This document shows, in pieces, positions 32,413 through 43,789 of a stretch of DNA of 64,000 bases. Positions within the stretch are counted from its first letter, which is position 1; each line of letters begins with the position of its first letter. The stretch is from Allomyces arbusculus (Eukaryota; Blastocladiomycota; Blastocladiomycetes; Blastocladiales; Blastocladiaceae), in contig JADHYV010000016.1 in the NCBI GenBank assembly GCA_027604705.1, forward strand, positions 310,001 through 374,000. Direction: 5' to 3'. The notes beneath the pieces were generated by a model. The model did not search any database and was not told where the DNA came from. It saw nothing but the letters and a program-made list of their open reading frames with translations. Both the position numbers and the translations under genes were made by a program.

Positions 32413-34827
32413 TCACAGCCCCTCGATATCCTCGGGCTCTGGCGTCAGCTCCAACACGTCTTGCGGTCCCGGCGGCGTCGACGACGATGCTGCCGTCGCC
32501 GTCGCAGCCGACGCGGATGCTGCCGCCGCCGCAACTGCCGCATGGTGTGCGGCCGCGGCCGCACCCGTCTTGACCCCCGATGCGTCCACGACCGGCTTGG
32601 GCGGGAGCGTTGCAGCTGCCGCCGCGACCGCTGCCGAGGACGACGCCGACGACGGCCGCTCGTCGTATGTGGCATACCCCGCGTGCGACGGCTGGTACGC
32701 GTGCTGCTGCTGCTGGTGCTGTGCCGGGTGGTGCTGCGGGTACATGGGCGGTTGCGGCGGGAGCTGGTGCTGCACGTGGTGGTGCTGGTGGTGATGCTGC
32801 TCGGCCGGGAACCCGCCGGCGCCTACGGGCATCCCCGTAGCCGCGGCCATGGCAGCCGCGGGCGTGAACGAACCCGTCGCGCGGCGCGGAATCATCCCGC
32901 CAATCGGCAACCCGGCCTCATTAGGCATGCGAATCGGACCAGCGCACCGGTCTTTACCATACCCGATGCGGCACGTGCCGTACTTGTTGGCGAGCGTGAC
33001 GGGCGCCTCGGCAATCGCGCGAATCGCGCCGCGAATGTCCATGTAGTTAATGAACGCACACTGCTTGTCGACGAGCACGTGGATCACTTCAATGTCGCCA
33101 AACGTCGCAAAGTCGACGAGCAGTTCGGCCGCGATCGCGGCCTGCTGCGGCTGGTTCGACGAGGCCTTGCCGCCCTGGTAGGGCGTCTGGTCGTCGAGCG
33201 ACTCGCCCATGGCCACGTCGCCACCCAAATGCTCGTGCGCGGCCGCGGCGTTGGCGCCGACGGCGAGCAGCCACTGCGGTAACGGGCCAATGTAGACGTT
33301 GCGCGTGGCTCCCGCCGTGCGCACGGCCGTCGCGACTGTCGTGAGCGGCGGCGCCGACGGGCGGCCCCATCCGAGCTTGACCCGGCGGCCACGAATGACC
33401 ATTCCGTATGTCTCGGCCAAGTAATAAATCAGCGTCGCGGCCTGCGGGTCGATAAACGTGATGAACGCGCACGCCTTGTTCGGCAGCATCGAAATCTTGT
33501 CAATCAAGCCCGCGCGAATCACGTTGCACACGTCCTCGGGGATTGCGTCCTCGGGCAGACCACCAATGTAGACGTTGCGGTTGTTGGGCGGGTTCATGCG
33601 CAAGTGCGCGTCCGGCGGCAGGTAGGCCAAGTTGTTCGAGTAGGCAAACGTCGGGTCGACCATGTGCTCAGCAATGCGCAGCTGCGTGCCGCCAAACGCG
33701 ACGGGCGCGCCGTGCGACGGCGCGCCAAACTGGTAGTACGGCGCCGGGTGTGCCTGCTGCGGCGTGTAGGTCGACGGCGCGGCCGCCGAGGCCGCGGGCG
33801 AGCCATACCCGTAAGTACTGGCGGCGGCCGAGTTCGAGCGCACCATGTGCCCGCCCCCACCGTTCGCGTGCCGCGGCACGCACCGGTCCTTGCCGTAGTT
33901 GATGCGGCGGTTCGCGTACTTTGGGTTCGTCTGCCCGAGCGAGGCGACCACCTTCATCGCCGCTGCGAGCGCGCAAAAATGCACAAACCCCATGTGCCCT
34001 TTACCTGGCTCGCGCGGCGGAACGATGCGCACGTTATCAATCTCGCCGTACTGCGCCAAATCAAACCGCAGCTCGTCCTCGGTCGTCGTCGGGGCCAAGT
34101 TGGAGATATACACGTTGCGCGTGGCCCCCGCCGCGACGGCCGCTTGGATGTGCGGCGGCACGGGCGCGGCGTGCCCTTTGCCCCACCGCACGGTCAATTC
34201 CCCGCCGCGCAGGTACGGCGGTGTGCGCTGCGCGGCCGTGACAAAGTTGGCGGCGTCGTGCGCGTCGAGAAATACGAGAAACGCGCACGATTTCTCGGCC
34301 ACGATCTTGGCCGATTCGAGGGCGCCGTGGTGCACCTGGTCGAGTAACTGCTCGACGGTCGTGCCCGTGGGAAGGTTGCCCACCCACACGGTGCGGTTCC
34401 CGGCCTCGGCGCCCGTAACGCCGCCGGTCGCATCGCCACCGATGGAATTGCCGCGCACAGCAGCGGCGGCGTTCGCGCCGGCGTAGTGCTGCGGGTTGTA
34501 GTGCGGGACGGGCGCGGCCGACGACGACGACGCAACGGCCGACCCGCCATAGTAACCCGGGTCGCCGTAGGTCGCCGAATAGTCGGTCGAGTAATCGTAG
34601 TAGGCCGCGGTTGTCGCGTCGCCCGAGACGGCGGCTGCCGAGTACTGGTAGGGCGATGCGGTCGACGCGACCGTGGCAGGCGAGTAATCGTTGCCCCCGG
34701 CGCGCGGCTTCTTGTAGTGCGCGGCGATGGGATCGCTGGGCGACGACGGGCTGGCGCGTTTCATGCTGAGCGATCGGTCTGTCGACAGTAATCTGTCGAA
34801 GCCGAGCACGGGCGAGAGCGTCGTCAT
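32413..34827 (-). CDS. Four-RRM RNA-binding protein, Mrn1/Nrd1(Msa2) type
   Basis: Single exon, 804 aa. Start chosen at the ATG at 34827 (MTTLSPVLGFDRLL); the frame is open for another ~290 codons 5', but that sequence is CT-rich and not protein-like. A Tyr/Ser/Ala-rich N terminus precedes RRM1 (~144: RTVWVGNLPTGTTVEQLL, CAFLVFLDA), RRM2 (~238: RNVYISNLAPTTTEDEL, GFVHFC), RRM3 (~400: RNVYIGGLPEDAIPEDV, CAFITFID) and RRM4 (~495: RNVYIGPLPQW, CAFINYMDI). The YGKDRC/GWGRPS motifs after the RRMs match fungal Mrn1 and S. pombe Nrd1. RRM4 carries a ~60-residue insert between strand 1 and helix 1. The C terminus is Gln/His/Ala-rich, likely disordered. Family members bind mRNAs in the cytoplasm and control translation, stress granules and differentiation. 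Confidence 0.88.
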   Translation of the reverse strand: MTTLSPVLGFDRLLSTDRSLSMKRASPSSPSDPIAAHYKKPRAGGNDYSPATVASTASPYQYSAAAVSGDATTAAYYDYSTDYSATYGDPGYYGGSAVASSSSAAPVPHYNPQHYAGANAAAAVRGNSIGGDATGGVTGAEAGNRTVWVGNLPTGTTVEQLLDQVHHGALESAKIVAEKSCAFLVFLDAHDAANFVTAAQRTPPYLRGGELTVRWGKGHAAPVPPHIQAAVAAGATRNVYISNLAPTTTEDELRFDLAQYGEIDNVRIVPPREPGKGHMGFVHFCALAAAMKVVASLGQTNPKYANRRINYGKDRCVPRHANGGGGHMVRSNSAAASTYGYGSPAASAAAPSTYTPQQAHPAPYYQFGAPSHGAPVAFGGTQLRIAEHMVDPTFAYSNNLAYLPPDAHLRMNPPNNRNVYIGGLPEDAIPEDVCNVIRAGLIDKISMLPNKACAFITFIDPQAATLIYYLAETYGMVIRGRRVKLGWGRPSAPPLTTVATAVRTAGATRNVYIGPLPQWLLAVGANAAAAHEHLGGDVAMGESLDDQTPYQGGKASSNQPQQAAIAAELLVDFATFGDIEVIHVLVDKQCAFINYMDIRGAIRAIAEAPVTLANKYGTCRIGYGKDRCAGPIRMPNEAGLPIGGMIPRRATGSFTPAAAMAAATGMPVGAGGFPAEQHHHQHHHVQHQLPPQPPMYPQHHPAQHQQQQHAYQPSHAGYATYDERPSSASSSAAVAAAAATLPPKPVVDASGVKTGAAAAAHHAAVAAAAASASAATATAASSSTPPGPQDVLELTPEPEDIEGL

Positions 34828-36186
34828 GGTCGAGAGAGAGGTCGGGGTCGGGAGGGGAGCCACGGGGGACCGGGTGGAGAGAGAGGAGAGGGGGCGCACG
34901 GCCAAGAAAAAGGGGCGCGTCAGGGCACGGCCAGGCAGCGGAACGGGGACCCACCGGTCGAACAACCGCAGCGAGCGGCACGACGCGCGACGAGCGGTGG
35001 CGGCGGCAGCGTCGTGGATGACGTTGACGATGACCGACAGCGGCAATGGGAGCGGCAGCAGGACCACGAGCGCGAGCACGAGCAACCAGCACGATGCACA
35101 GGAAACGAAAGCGGGCGCGAAAAACCAAGAGAACGCGAGAAAACAGGGCGAGGGGGGCAATGAATCAACACGATGTCCACCAGCAAAGAACGAGAAACGT
35201 AAGAAGAGCCAGCAGGCGCGCCGTGCAATCGATCCCGTCGAGGGAAGACATGGATGCGAGCGCGACACGCCAAACGAACAAAAGGAAAAGCGATAAGTAC
35301 CGAAATAGAGACAGCGCAAGCGAAAAATAGGAGCCATGGACGAACACAAGAAAAACGAAAAGCACAAGGCGATGAGAGAAGCGCTCGAAAACGAAAATGA
35401 AGAGCAAACCCGCGGTCGTGGCCCCACTCCTCTGGCACCCCTCTCCCCGGCCTGAACGGTCCCTGCCGTCTGATCCTGCGGCTGATGGGAGGCAACGGCT
35501 ATCTTCCTTTCATGATCGGCAAGCGCATGCTCTCGGTGGTTTGGAGGCGGCAGGCCGGCGCGAGGTCCAGCGGGGACATAACATGACGGGACGGGGCACC
35601 CGCCATACCTGGATTGTCGGAGAGTCGAATGCACCAAGTCAGAGTGTTGGAGAGCTGGTGAGTGCCGGGTGGAGGAGCTGCGAGCAGAACTTGGTGTTGA
35701 CAAGTGCGATGATGCGCCGGGGCAGGACGGCTTCGGTTTGCAACGAGATGGTGAAGCGTGTCTGACCAGACGGCTGTCACACCTAAGTCACGCTCTCCAC
35801 GAGACTGTTCGAGCAACGCCAGTTACCCTGGCAACGCGCTTTGCTGCTCAAAATGCAAAAGGTTCAAAACCACCCCGCTGGCCGCCCTTTAGGTGCACCC
35901 AGCTCTCAATAAAATAATACAATTATATTTCTCAAAACTCCAAATGAAATCTCGATGAAGGGAGAGTCGAAACCAAAAATACTTCAAAGCATCATGAAAG
36001 CATTATTGAAATGTGGGCGACTGGCAAAAAGTGATGGAAATTGAAGCAAAGCAGAATGATAGCCTCGCCTTTGGCGCCTACGCTCGCGTTACCAATGATT
36101 ATGACCCGAGAGAAAAAGCTCAAAAATTGGAGAAAAAAGCATGCAAAGTTCATGGCGGCAACGAAAGCATCACTGAGCGACACTCA
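34828..36186. other. Upstream interval of the Mrn1-like gene, AT-rich towards the receptor array
   Basis: The left part, 34828-35700, is pyrimidine-rich on the minus strand and is probably 5' UTR/promoter of the RNA-binding gene. From ~35880 to 36170 the sequence turns AT-rich (CAATAAAATAATACAATTAT), unlike the genes around it, and leads into the 3' end of array copy 1. Confidence 0.45.
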
Positions 36187-38051
36187 CTAATTTCGCCACG
36201 TCGTCAAAGGCCTCCGCACACCCCGGGCTTCGGCCGCCTCCTGATCGTCGACGCATTCAATATCATGCTGGACTCGATTCTCCACCACGGCTGGAAGGTG
36301 ACGGTGCACACTCGCGTCCAGGGCAACGTCGGACGTCATCCGCGCCCACACGACTGGCAACGTCGAGTGAGGCGGCGCCGATTGCCCGTGATGATCGGTG
36401 CTGGCGTACGGCAGCGGTACGGTAGTGTCAATCCACCCGGTCGGATGAACGGCGTGCGCATTTTCGACCCAAACCCCCGACGCGACCCGGCGAGGGGCAC
36501 CGTTGTCGTCGTTGTCGTCGTCATCGTCGTCGTATTGCGACTGGGTGGAGAAGAAACGGCCACCAAGCGCGATCTCGGTCCCAGTTGTCACCAGGGCCAG
36601 AGACGACGTCGACTCGGCCGACGGCACGCGCTTCGTGCTGGCGGTGGACACGGCGGTGGGCGACGACAAATGCCTGGGCCACTGCGTGATTGGTGCCATC
36701 ACAATATCGCGCGCGGGCGGGGACCCCACGAGTTTCGCGACAGTCGCGGCGGCCTCGGATGGCGACAATTCAATGCGCAACGACCGCTCGCCGGCGCGGA
36801 CGGGCGAGTCGAGAGAGAATTCCATGTCGATCGTGGCTGAAATCGTCGGCGTCTTAGACCTGGACTCGATATCGCCGCCCTTGCGGTTGGCGGTGTGCAC
36901 CGACTCGTCCCACGAGTCTGCGGCGGAACCGGCTGCACGCAACCGCTCGAGAGCGAGGGTCGATGCAACGACGGTGCCGACGCTCTGGATCGACATTTCG
37001 AGCGTAAAGTGCCGGCCGAAATAGTTGAGAAGGCCAAAAATCGTTGCGAGCGTCTACGCGAACATTCAAGTGACAGAGAGAGGTCAGTGTGTGATCATGC
37101 GCGTGTCGGGCATGAGCCAACGTCCGCCAACAAAAATCGCGAACGCACCACGAGCAAAATCACAGACACGAGCTTGACGAGCAACGTCAGCACGGCCGAC
37201 TCAAGTCGCCGGCTGCGCTCACAGCGATCCATGCCAGGACGCGGGAGCTTGCGCATCTCCAGGACGTGACGCACCATGGGCCGCACCAAAACGAGCAAAA
37301 TGATGAGATACATGACGACGAGCACGGCCTTGCCCGCGGTATTGAACATGCGCTTGAAGACAATCGAGCACACCCCTGTGGCTGCGAGCACGTCCGGGTC
37401 CCACGATAGCAGTGCCGTCGACGTGGCAATCAAACCCATGGCCACGGCAACGAGCAAAAATAAGAACACGCGCTTGTAAGGGCGTCCCCAGGCCGGTTCG
37501 AGCATCGTCGACTGCAAAATCAGCACAGCGCTCGACGGCACGACCATGAGCACGTAGAGCGCGCCCGCCACAGCGCCTTCCCACACGCAATTCATGTCCC
37601 GGCCGAAGAAATGAACCACAAAATTGACTTGGTTCACGGCGTACATGACGACGGCAAACAGCTGCAACTTGGCGAGACGCGTCTTCGTCCACCACGGCAC
37701 CGCGCCGGTTGCATGAACCTTGGTGTCGGAATGCGACGTTGAGACGGCAGTGGACGAGGTAGTAGTGGTTGCTGGTGTTCCTGGTGGCACGGGTGCCGCA
37801 GGACGTGAAAGCATGAGACTCGCCTCTTGCTTATCGTGGTCTCGGACTGCAAGCACACGGCGCAACATGTGCACATTCCACGAAAACAGCGCGATCGAAG
37901 TCAGCAAGAAAAACGCGAGGACGTAGAGCACGGGCAGGTCGTAGTTCCATGGCGCCAATGTGCGCGTGCTGCTCGTCGTCGTCGGGTCCTGCGTTGGATC
38001 AAGCATTGCAGTGCTCATGAACGAGCCGGTCAGACCCGCGACTAGCACCAT
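36187..38051 (-). CDS. Array copy 1: seven-TM receptor-like protein
   Basis: Two exons: 38051-37149 and 37053-36187; 589 aa, phase-0 intron of 95 bases. A short N terminus ends in APWNYD just before TM1 (VLYVLAFFLLTSIALFSW). TM2 follows WWTKTRLAKLQL. ECL1 holds DMNCVW with the conserved Cys, and TM3 runs through LYVLMVVPSSAVLILQST to the loop EPAWGRPYKR. TM4 is FLFLLVAVAMGLIA, ECL2 has TGVCSI with the second Cys, and TM5 is VLVVMYLIILLVLV. The third loop is RPMVRHVLEMRKL...GMDRCERSRRLE, then TM6 (LLVKLVSVILLV). The second exon starts TLATIFGLLNYFG (TM7) and ends the core with VASTLALERLR. The cytoplasmic tail has LRIELSPSEAAATVAKLVG, an Asp run and the end VRRPLTTWRN. The topology and cysteine pair look GPCR-like; ligand and G protein coupling are unknown. 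Confidence 0.8.
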
Positions 38052-39041
38052 CGTATGCTTCGGACCGCTGGTGCGGTGAGGGCGACGTCAGGATCGATGG
38101 CGAGCGAGGTCTACATTTGTAAGGTGGGGCTCAGAGCATCAGCCAGTGTTGGCGGAGCACCCATGTGAGTCGGGCTCGTGAGAGGGCATGAGCGGTGAAG
38201 TGCGAACCGGCAACAAAGGCAGCGAGGCTGGCTCGACGTCGCGTTGTCAAATTGAGCCAGAATTGGGCGAGTTGGGCGACAAGTATTTTGGAAGAGGGAC
38301 GCCGCGTCCGTCGGCTGGCAGGCGACGAATTTTGCGTGCCCTCAGTCACTCGTAGCTGGCGCGCGTCGTGGAGGAAATTGGCGGCCGAGAGAGTCGGGAG
38401 CTGGCAGCGTTACGATCCCTCCGTGAGGGTCTTGCGCGGTAGGATCAGCGCGATGGGCATCATTGGCATCGCCGCGAGAGGAGTCCGCACGAAGTCGTCG
38501 GCCCGTGCGCCCTCCACAAGGAGACCGCCGTCGAAGAGATGGATGAGAAGATCGCAGATGATGTGCTCTAAACCGAGGGCTTCGTGATCTGTCGCGCCCA
38601 GGAGCGCCTGACGCGTGGGAATGCTTGCTGGACGACGTTCGCAGCAGCATCAAGCGGCTGATTTGTCTGCCTGCGTCTGACGACCCTCCATATTGAGCTT
38701 CAAAGGCCCAGAGTGAGTGATATTGCAATACTCTTCTTCACTGACCGGCCCACTGATACTTTTCTTTGCTTTGCCCAGCTTCGTTCACAGTTCTCGACAA
38801 GTCATTGGAGTAGGCACTTCATGATCTGTGTTCCTCGATCACTACGGCTATGCCGGATAAGCATGATCCAGGCAACGTTGACGCAGATCAGAAGGATGGA
38901 GGAAGTGACCATTGGCGCAATGCTGGTAATTGAATTCCGAGTCGCGGAAATGATACAACACAAAAGATCATGAAAGAAACCAAACGGTGCAATTGAGCAC
39001 ACTTCTCTCCACCCAAGAATGGCGGCATCCAGAACCGACCA
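38052..39041. other. Spacer between array copies 1 and 2
   Basis: About 1 kb. It should hold the copy 1 promoter (left) and copy 2 3' region (right). It contains one orphan protein-like stretch, listed separately at 38410-38613. Confidence 0.4.
38410..38613 (-). pseudogene. Orphan protein-like fragment between array copies 1 and 2
   Basis: On the minus strand about 67 codons read RQALLGATDHEALGLEHIIC, then a hydrophobic part with LFDGGLLVEG and MPMMPIALIL, ending at a TAA at 38412-38410. Composition is more protein-like than neighbouring shadow frames, but there is no start and no family I recognise. It may be a gene relic, a missed exon or chance. Confidence 0.2.
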
Positions 39042-40864
39042 CTAGTCCACCTGCTTGGTGAGCGGCCGTCGCACGCGCCGCGCTTCCGTCTCCGCCTCGC
39101 CATCCTCGCAATCGACGTTCTCCTCTACGACCGGGCACGCGGCATAGCGCGTGGGCACCGACGAGCGAGGCACGCCAGACCTCACCGAGTACGCCGACTG
39201 GATATAACCGTGGTGCTGGTGGAAAGTGCCCGGCTGCGCAACCATGCCACTGCCGGCCAACGAGCTGGAAGCCTCACCGGCTCGCACATCGGCGTTGGCC
39301 CACTCTGCACCGGACACGGCCCGTTGCGACCTGACAGCATCCTTAATGGATCCGTTGCGTGGTGGGAACTGGTGGTCGTCAAACGCGGGTGCGCTCGAGG
39401 TCAGCGTGGCAGCCGATGAATCGGGCGAGACGACACGTGTCGCGCCAGCATTGGTTGGCGGTGCGACCGTCAGCGGAACGGGCCCCATAAAATGCACAGC
39501 CTGCGTGGACAGGGCTTTTTCCAACGTGTTCGGCCTGGCCATGAGTTTTGCGACCGCTGCCGCCGCCTCGGTTTCCGACAAATCAATGCGCAACGGCATG
39601 CGTGTGCCACTCGAGCGCGTGGGCACGACCGCGTCGAGCTCCGTCGAGTTATCACCAAACCCGGTTTCGACGCTGTCGTCGTTGGCCATGACCGACGCCG
39701 ACTCGCCCGACGCGTCCATGAAGCGCCGCGAGCGCATCCGGTCCAGCGCGAGCGTCGATGCGCAAACCGTGCCCGTGTTTTGGATCGTGTACTCGAGCGC
39801 AACAAAGCGCTTGAACACGCCGCACATGCCGAGAATTGCCGCAAGCGTCTGGTTAGGGAAGACGAGCGCGTCAGGAAATCGATCCAGGAGACTGATGACA
39901 CGACAAGTACAGGTTGAGAAGGTACCATGAGCAAAATCACGAGCACGAGCTTTACAAGCAGCGCCATGACCGCCGCCTCGAGCCGACGACTGTGCTCGTC
40001 ACGCTGGATGCCTGGGCGCGCGTGCAGCTTCCGCATTTCCAGGACGTGATACACCATAGGCCGCACCAGGACGTGAAGAATAATCACGTAGACAATCACA
40101 AGTGTGCCCTTGCCAAAGACGTTGAGCTCTCGGTCGTACCGAATTGAGCACACGCCGACCTCCTCTAGCATGTCCGCATCCCACGTGAGCATTGCTTTGG
40201 ACACGGCTACGAGCGACATGCCGACCGCAACGAGCACAAACAGGACCGCGCGCCTGAACGGCCGTTGCCAGGCCGGAACGAGCACCGTCGTTTGCAGAAT
40301 CAGCACGGTGCTTGACGGCAGCAGAATGAGCACGTAAAACACGCCCGGCAGAGCACCGAGCCACAAACAGCTCAAGTCGCGACCCAAGTGCAAGACGAGA
40401 AAGTCGATTTGGTTGGCAACGTGTAGGGTGGCCGCAAAGAGCTGAAACTTGGCGAGCCGGACCTTGGTCCACCACGGTGCTGCTGCGTCGGGTGAGCGGT
40501 CCTTGGCGTCGCTGAGCACCGTCGGCCGTGCACCGACGTCGGCCACAGTAGACGTGGCCGTTGCCATCGACGTTTCCGACCCGACAATCGCAGGTAAGGC
40601 GCCGAGGCGAGGCCCGGACTGGGCAACTTTCCGTTCTTGGTCGCGGATCACGAGCAGGCGGTGAAGAGCGTACGCATTCCACGCAAATAACGCAATGGCC
40701 GCGAGCAAAAAGAAGACGAGAGCGGCGAGCACGACCGGGTCGTAATTCCATGGCAAAGTCCGGATCGCACTGCTCGTGGTCGTCGTGAGATCCGTCGCGG
40801 GGAGCTCCGATTCCGCAAACGACTCGCGAGCGCGGCGCGCCGCCATGACCATCGCGGGCGGCAT
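39042..40864 (-). CDS. Array copy 2: seven-TM receptor-like protein
   Basis: Two exons: 40864-39926 and 39848-39042; 581 aa, phase-0 intron of 77 bases with a GTACCT donor. The start is the ATG at 40864 (MPPAMVMAARRARESF). The family order holds: LPWNYD before TM1, WWTKVRLAKFQL before TM2, DLSCLW (Cys) in ECL1, LLPSSTVLILQTTVLVPAW after TM3, VGVCSI (Cys) in ECL2, YDRELNVFGK, LVRPMVYHVLEMRKL and EHSRRLE before TM6. The second exon opens TLAAILGMCGVFKRF and reaches VCASTLALDRMR. The tail has LRIDLSETEAAAAVAKLM and ends RRVRRPLTKQVD. It is closest to copy 3 by shared variants (VSKAMLTWD, VFGK, LILQTT). TM3-TM5 are well kept, so it looks functional. Confidence 0.8.
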
Positions 40865-42094
40865 CGTAAATCGCAGACTGGTCGGACCGAGGGACACAGT
40901 TAGCAGGCAGGCCGTATCGACTTACGAGGAACAGGCGATTTGCCAGGTACTGTGGCGAACGGCAGGGATCGGGTACTTGGTCGAGAGTGCACCTTGATGT
41001 ACTTGCGTGTTGGCTGAAGCGGTGGGGTGCACCGACACAATGGACAAGCTAGCAGATCGCCAATTTCGTTGTGTCAACCGCGCGGACGCCGTTGTGCGCG
41101 GGCAAACAGAGCGATAATGCTGGCCGGACAGGTTGTGCGCCTGCTCTGCTGGTAACGCGGCACGTCGGTGAGCTGCCAGCGGTACAGGTTGACAGGCTCG
41201 TAAAACTCGATGGCGTACGCGAGAGTTGAAGCGGGGCGCTTGCCGGTGCATCCGTCGGCCATGACCAAGTCGGAGCAAGGGTTGGCTGGCCTTTATGAAT
41301 GGCTGTCCGTTGCGCGCGGCAGAGGAGTTTGCGACCATTGTGGCGGCCGCAGACGCGAGCACACGGTAGCGGGCGCGAGCTCGCGGCCGGCTCTCTTCGC
41401 GTGCGGGGGTGGAGCGGGGACGTTGCTGTGCTGCCAATTCGCCCAATCCCTTCACTCCGTCATCATGACAGCACCGATCCAACGCGCACTGAGCCAGCCG
41501 GTTCTTGCGAACGGCACGGGCCCACCGCTTGTGTTACCGGCATCAAGATTTGCGGCACGACATGCGCTGGGAAAGACGTGTGCGAAAAGCTGTGGTGAGG
41601 TGCGTACTGTGCGTACCATGACCACGGATCAGCAGCGGTTGGCCTGGTTGCGCCGGATCCGTGCATCTCGAAATCAGCGCGCATACATTCGACGCTTGTT
41701 TGTGTTGCTTGCCATTTTAAGCGCCTCCATTTGCGGCACCGCGGCAAGGCGAGAGAATATTTGCGTAACTGTCCGGTTCGACCCTGCTCGACTTCGGCGC
41801 TGCCTGCAGCAACCTGTCTGGATGTTGCTTTTTTGATTTGTCGGCGAGGGTGCTCTGCGGCCTGTAGCGGTGCTCGTTGGCAACGCGGCGCAAATGGGAG
41901 AGAAAATCAACATTTACAAATCGCAGACAGGTTCGACAACAGCGCGTGATCACCGTGGACCTGATTACCAAAGCTCAGCTCGCGTTGTCTTCACAAATAA
42001 CAAAAAAGCACGCCGTCAAAAAATGGCGACACAGCGACACGGTCTGTCCTCTCCTCTCCACTGCCTCCTGGTGGCGTCCAGGCCGCCGCGGGCA
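40865..42094. other. Spacer between array copies 2 and 3
   Basis: About 1.2 kb. A plus-strand open frame (41210-41836) shows one hydrophobic patch (LFVLLAILSASICG) but otherwise no convincing coding character, so I do not call a gene. It should contain the copy 2 promoter and the copy 3 3' region. Confidence 0.4.
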
Positions 42095-43789
42095 TCAGCG
42101 ACCACATCCAATTCGCATGCGACTCTCGCGCGCCGACGCCTGCAGATCCAGACGCTCACGATCATGCTCTCCGTCCTGTGTCAGAGGCACAGTCAGCTCG
42201 TCATTGGCCCAGGATGCCGGCACAATGCTCGAGCCGTCATTGATCCAGACCCCTGATGCGACTCGCCGAATCTGCGCGCCACCACCTCTGCCGTCAATAT
42301 TGTCGCGCAAATCTTCGGTGGAAAGCTGAGGGCAGCCCGACTCGACCTCGTTCCCCACCATCGTAGCTGACGTTGACGACGAAAAATCGGTTGACGGCAT
42401 GCGCGACGCGCCGCCGAGCAAGGGCGCGACTGACAGCGGCACCGGGCCCGCAAACTGCAAAATGGACGAGACACGTTGCGGCTGCCGCTTGGCGTGCGGA
42501 GGGGTCGTGGACCCCATGAGCTTGGCGACCGCCGCCGCGGCCTCACTCGCCGTCAAGTCAATGCGCAACGGCAACGTGGCGCGCTGGCGCTCGGTGGTTG
42601 TGGCGCCGCCAACGCCAGGCTCGCCTTCACCACCGTCACCACCAGCCAAGGGCGACATTGCATCGGCAGACGCCGACGAAACGGAGCGTCCCGGGCGCAG
42701 CGGTTCCAGGGCGAGCGTCGACGCGCAGACCATGCCGACGTTTTGAATGGCAAACTCAATTTCGACAAAGCGGTCGAACAGGTTGAAGATGCCCAAACCC
42801 GACGCGAGCGTCTAGGGAGACAGAAAATGGAGAAGCGACGTCAGAAAGCGGTGGAGAAGGTCGCAGAGCACGGAACAAAGCGTTTTTGCAGCGAGAACAC
42901 GTACAACAAGTAGGATCACAAGCACGAGTTTGACGAGCAACGTCAGGACGGCCGCCTCGAGTCGCCGACTGTGCTCACAGCGTCGTATCCCCGGGCGCGC
43001 GCTGTGTAACTTACGCATTTCCAACACATGCCGAACCATGGGGCGTACCAAAACGAGCAGAATGACGAGATACATGCACACGAGCGCCGTTTTCCCAAAA
43101 ACGTTGAATTTCCGGTCGTACTGAACCACGCACACGCCCGTTTTCGCGTATATATCATGGTCCCAGGTTAGCAGGACCGTCGACACGGCGACCAAACTCA
43201 TGGCGACGGCAACGAGCATAAACAGGAGCGTGCGCTTGAACGGCCGACGCCAGGCGGGCACGAGCATTGTCGTTTGTAAAATCAGCACGGTACTCGACGG
43301 TAAGATGATAAACGCGTAGAGGACGCTCGACATGATCCCGAGCCACGCGCAATTCATGCCGCGGCCGAGATGGATCGCGAGAAAGTCGACCTGGTTCGCA
43401 AAATGCATCGTCGCCGCGACGAGCTGCAACTTGGCCAGTCGAGCCTTGGTCCACCAAGAACCCCCGGGCGCACGGCTTCGGGCATCGCTGCGCGTCGTAG
43501 GTTGAGCATTGGTGATGAGCGTAGGAGTTCCTGGTACAGACGAGGTAGTGGAGCGCGACCCTTGGTTGCTCGTCGCTTTGACGACGCGGTGGGGGGAGAG
43601 GGAGCGGTGAAGGGCATACGCGTTCCACACCAGCAGGGCCGCTGAGGCCAGCAAAAACAAAACGAGGGCAGAGAGCACGGCCGGATCGTAGTTCCATGGC
43701 AACTTGTCGCCGCCCGAATCGGTACTGGTGGTGCTGAGGAGCGCGCTGCGAATGTGATTTTCGGTCGTGGCCAAGGGCGTTGGTGTCAT
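42095..43789 (-). CDS. Array copy 3: seven-TM receptor-like protein, short tail
   Basis: Two exons: 43789-42905 and 42811-42095; 533 aa, phase-0 intron of 93 bases with a GTACGT donor. Start ATG at 43789 (MTPTPLATTENHIR). Family motifs: LPWNYD, WWTKARLAKLQL, GMNCAW (Cys) in ECL1, LPSSTVLILQTTMLVPAWRR, KTGVCVVQ (Cys) in ECL2, YDRKFNVFGK, LVRPMVRHVLEMRKL and CEHSRRLEAAV. The second exon begins TLASGLGIFNLFDRF and passes VCASTLALEPLR. The tail contains LRIDLTASEAAAAVAKLMG but ends SRMRIGCGR, without the RVRRPLT terminus found in copies 1, 2 and 5; it is the shortest member. Together with copy 2 it forms a visible sub-pair. Confidence 0.8.

Noticed and set aside
34828-35703. Upstream extension of the Mrn1-like frame by about 290 codons
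   Set aside because: Encodes Phe/Ser/Leu-rich low-complexity sequence from a CT-rich strand, which looks like 5' UTR; the ATG at 34827 starts family-like sequence.
41210-41836. 208-codon plus-strand frame between array copies 2 and 3
   Set aside because: Only one hydrophobic patch, no recognisable domain, and codon pattern not better than neighbouring shadows.
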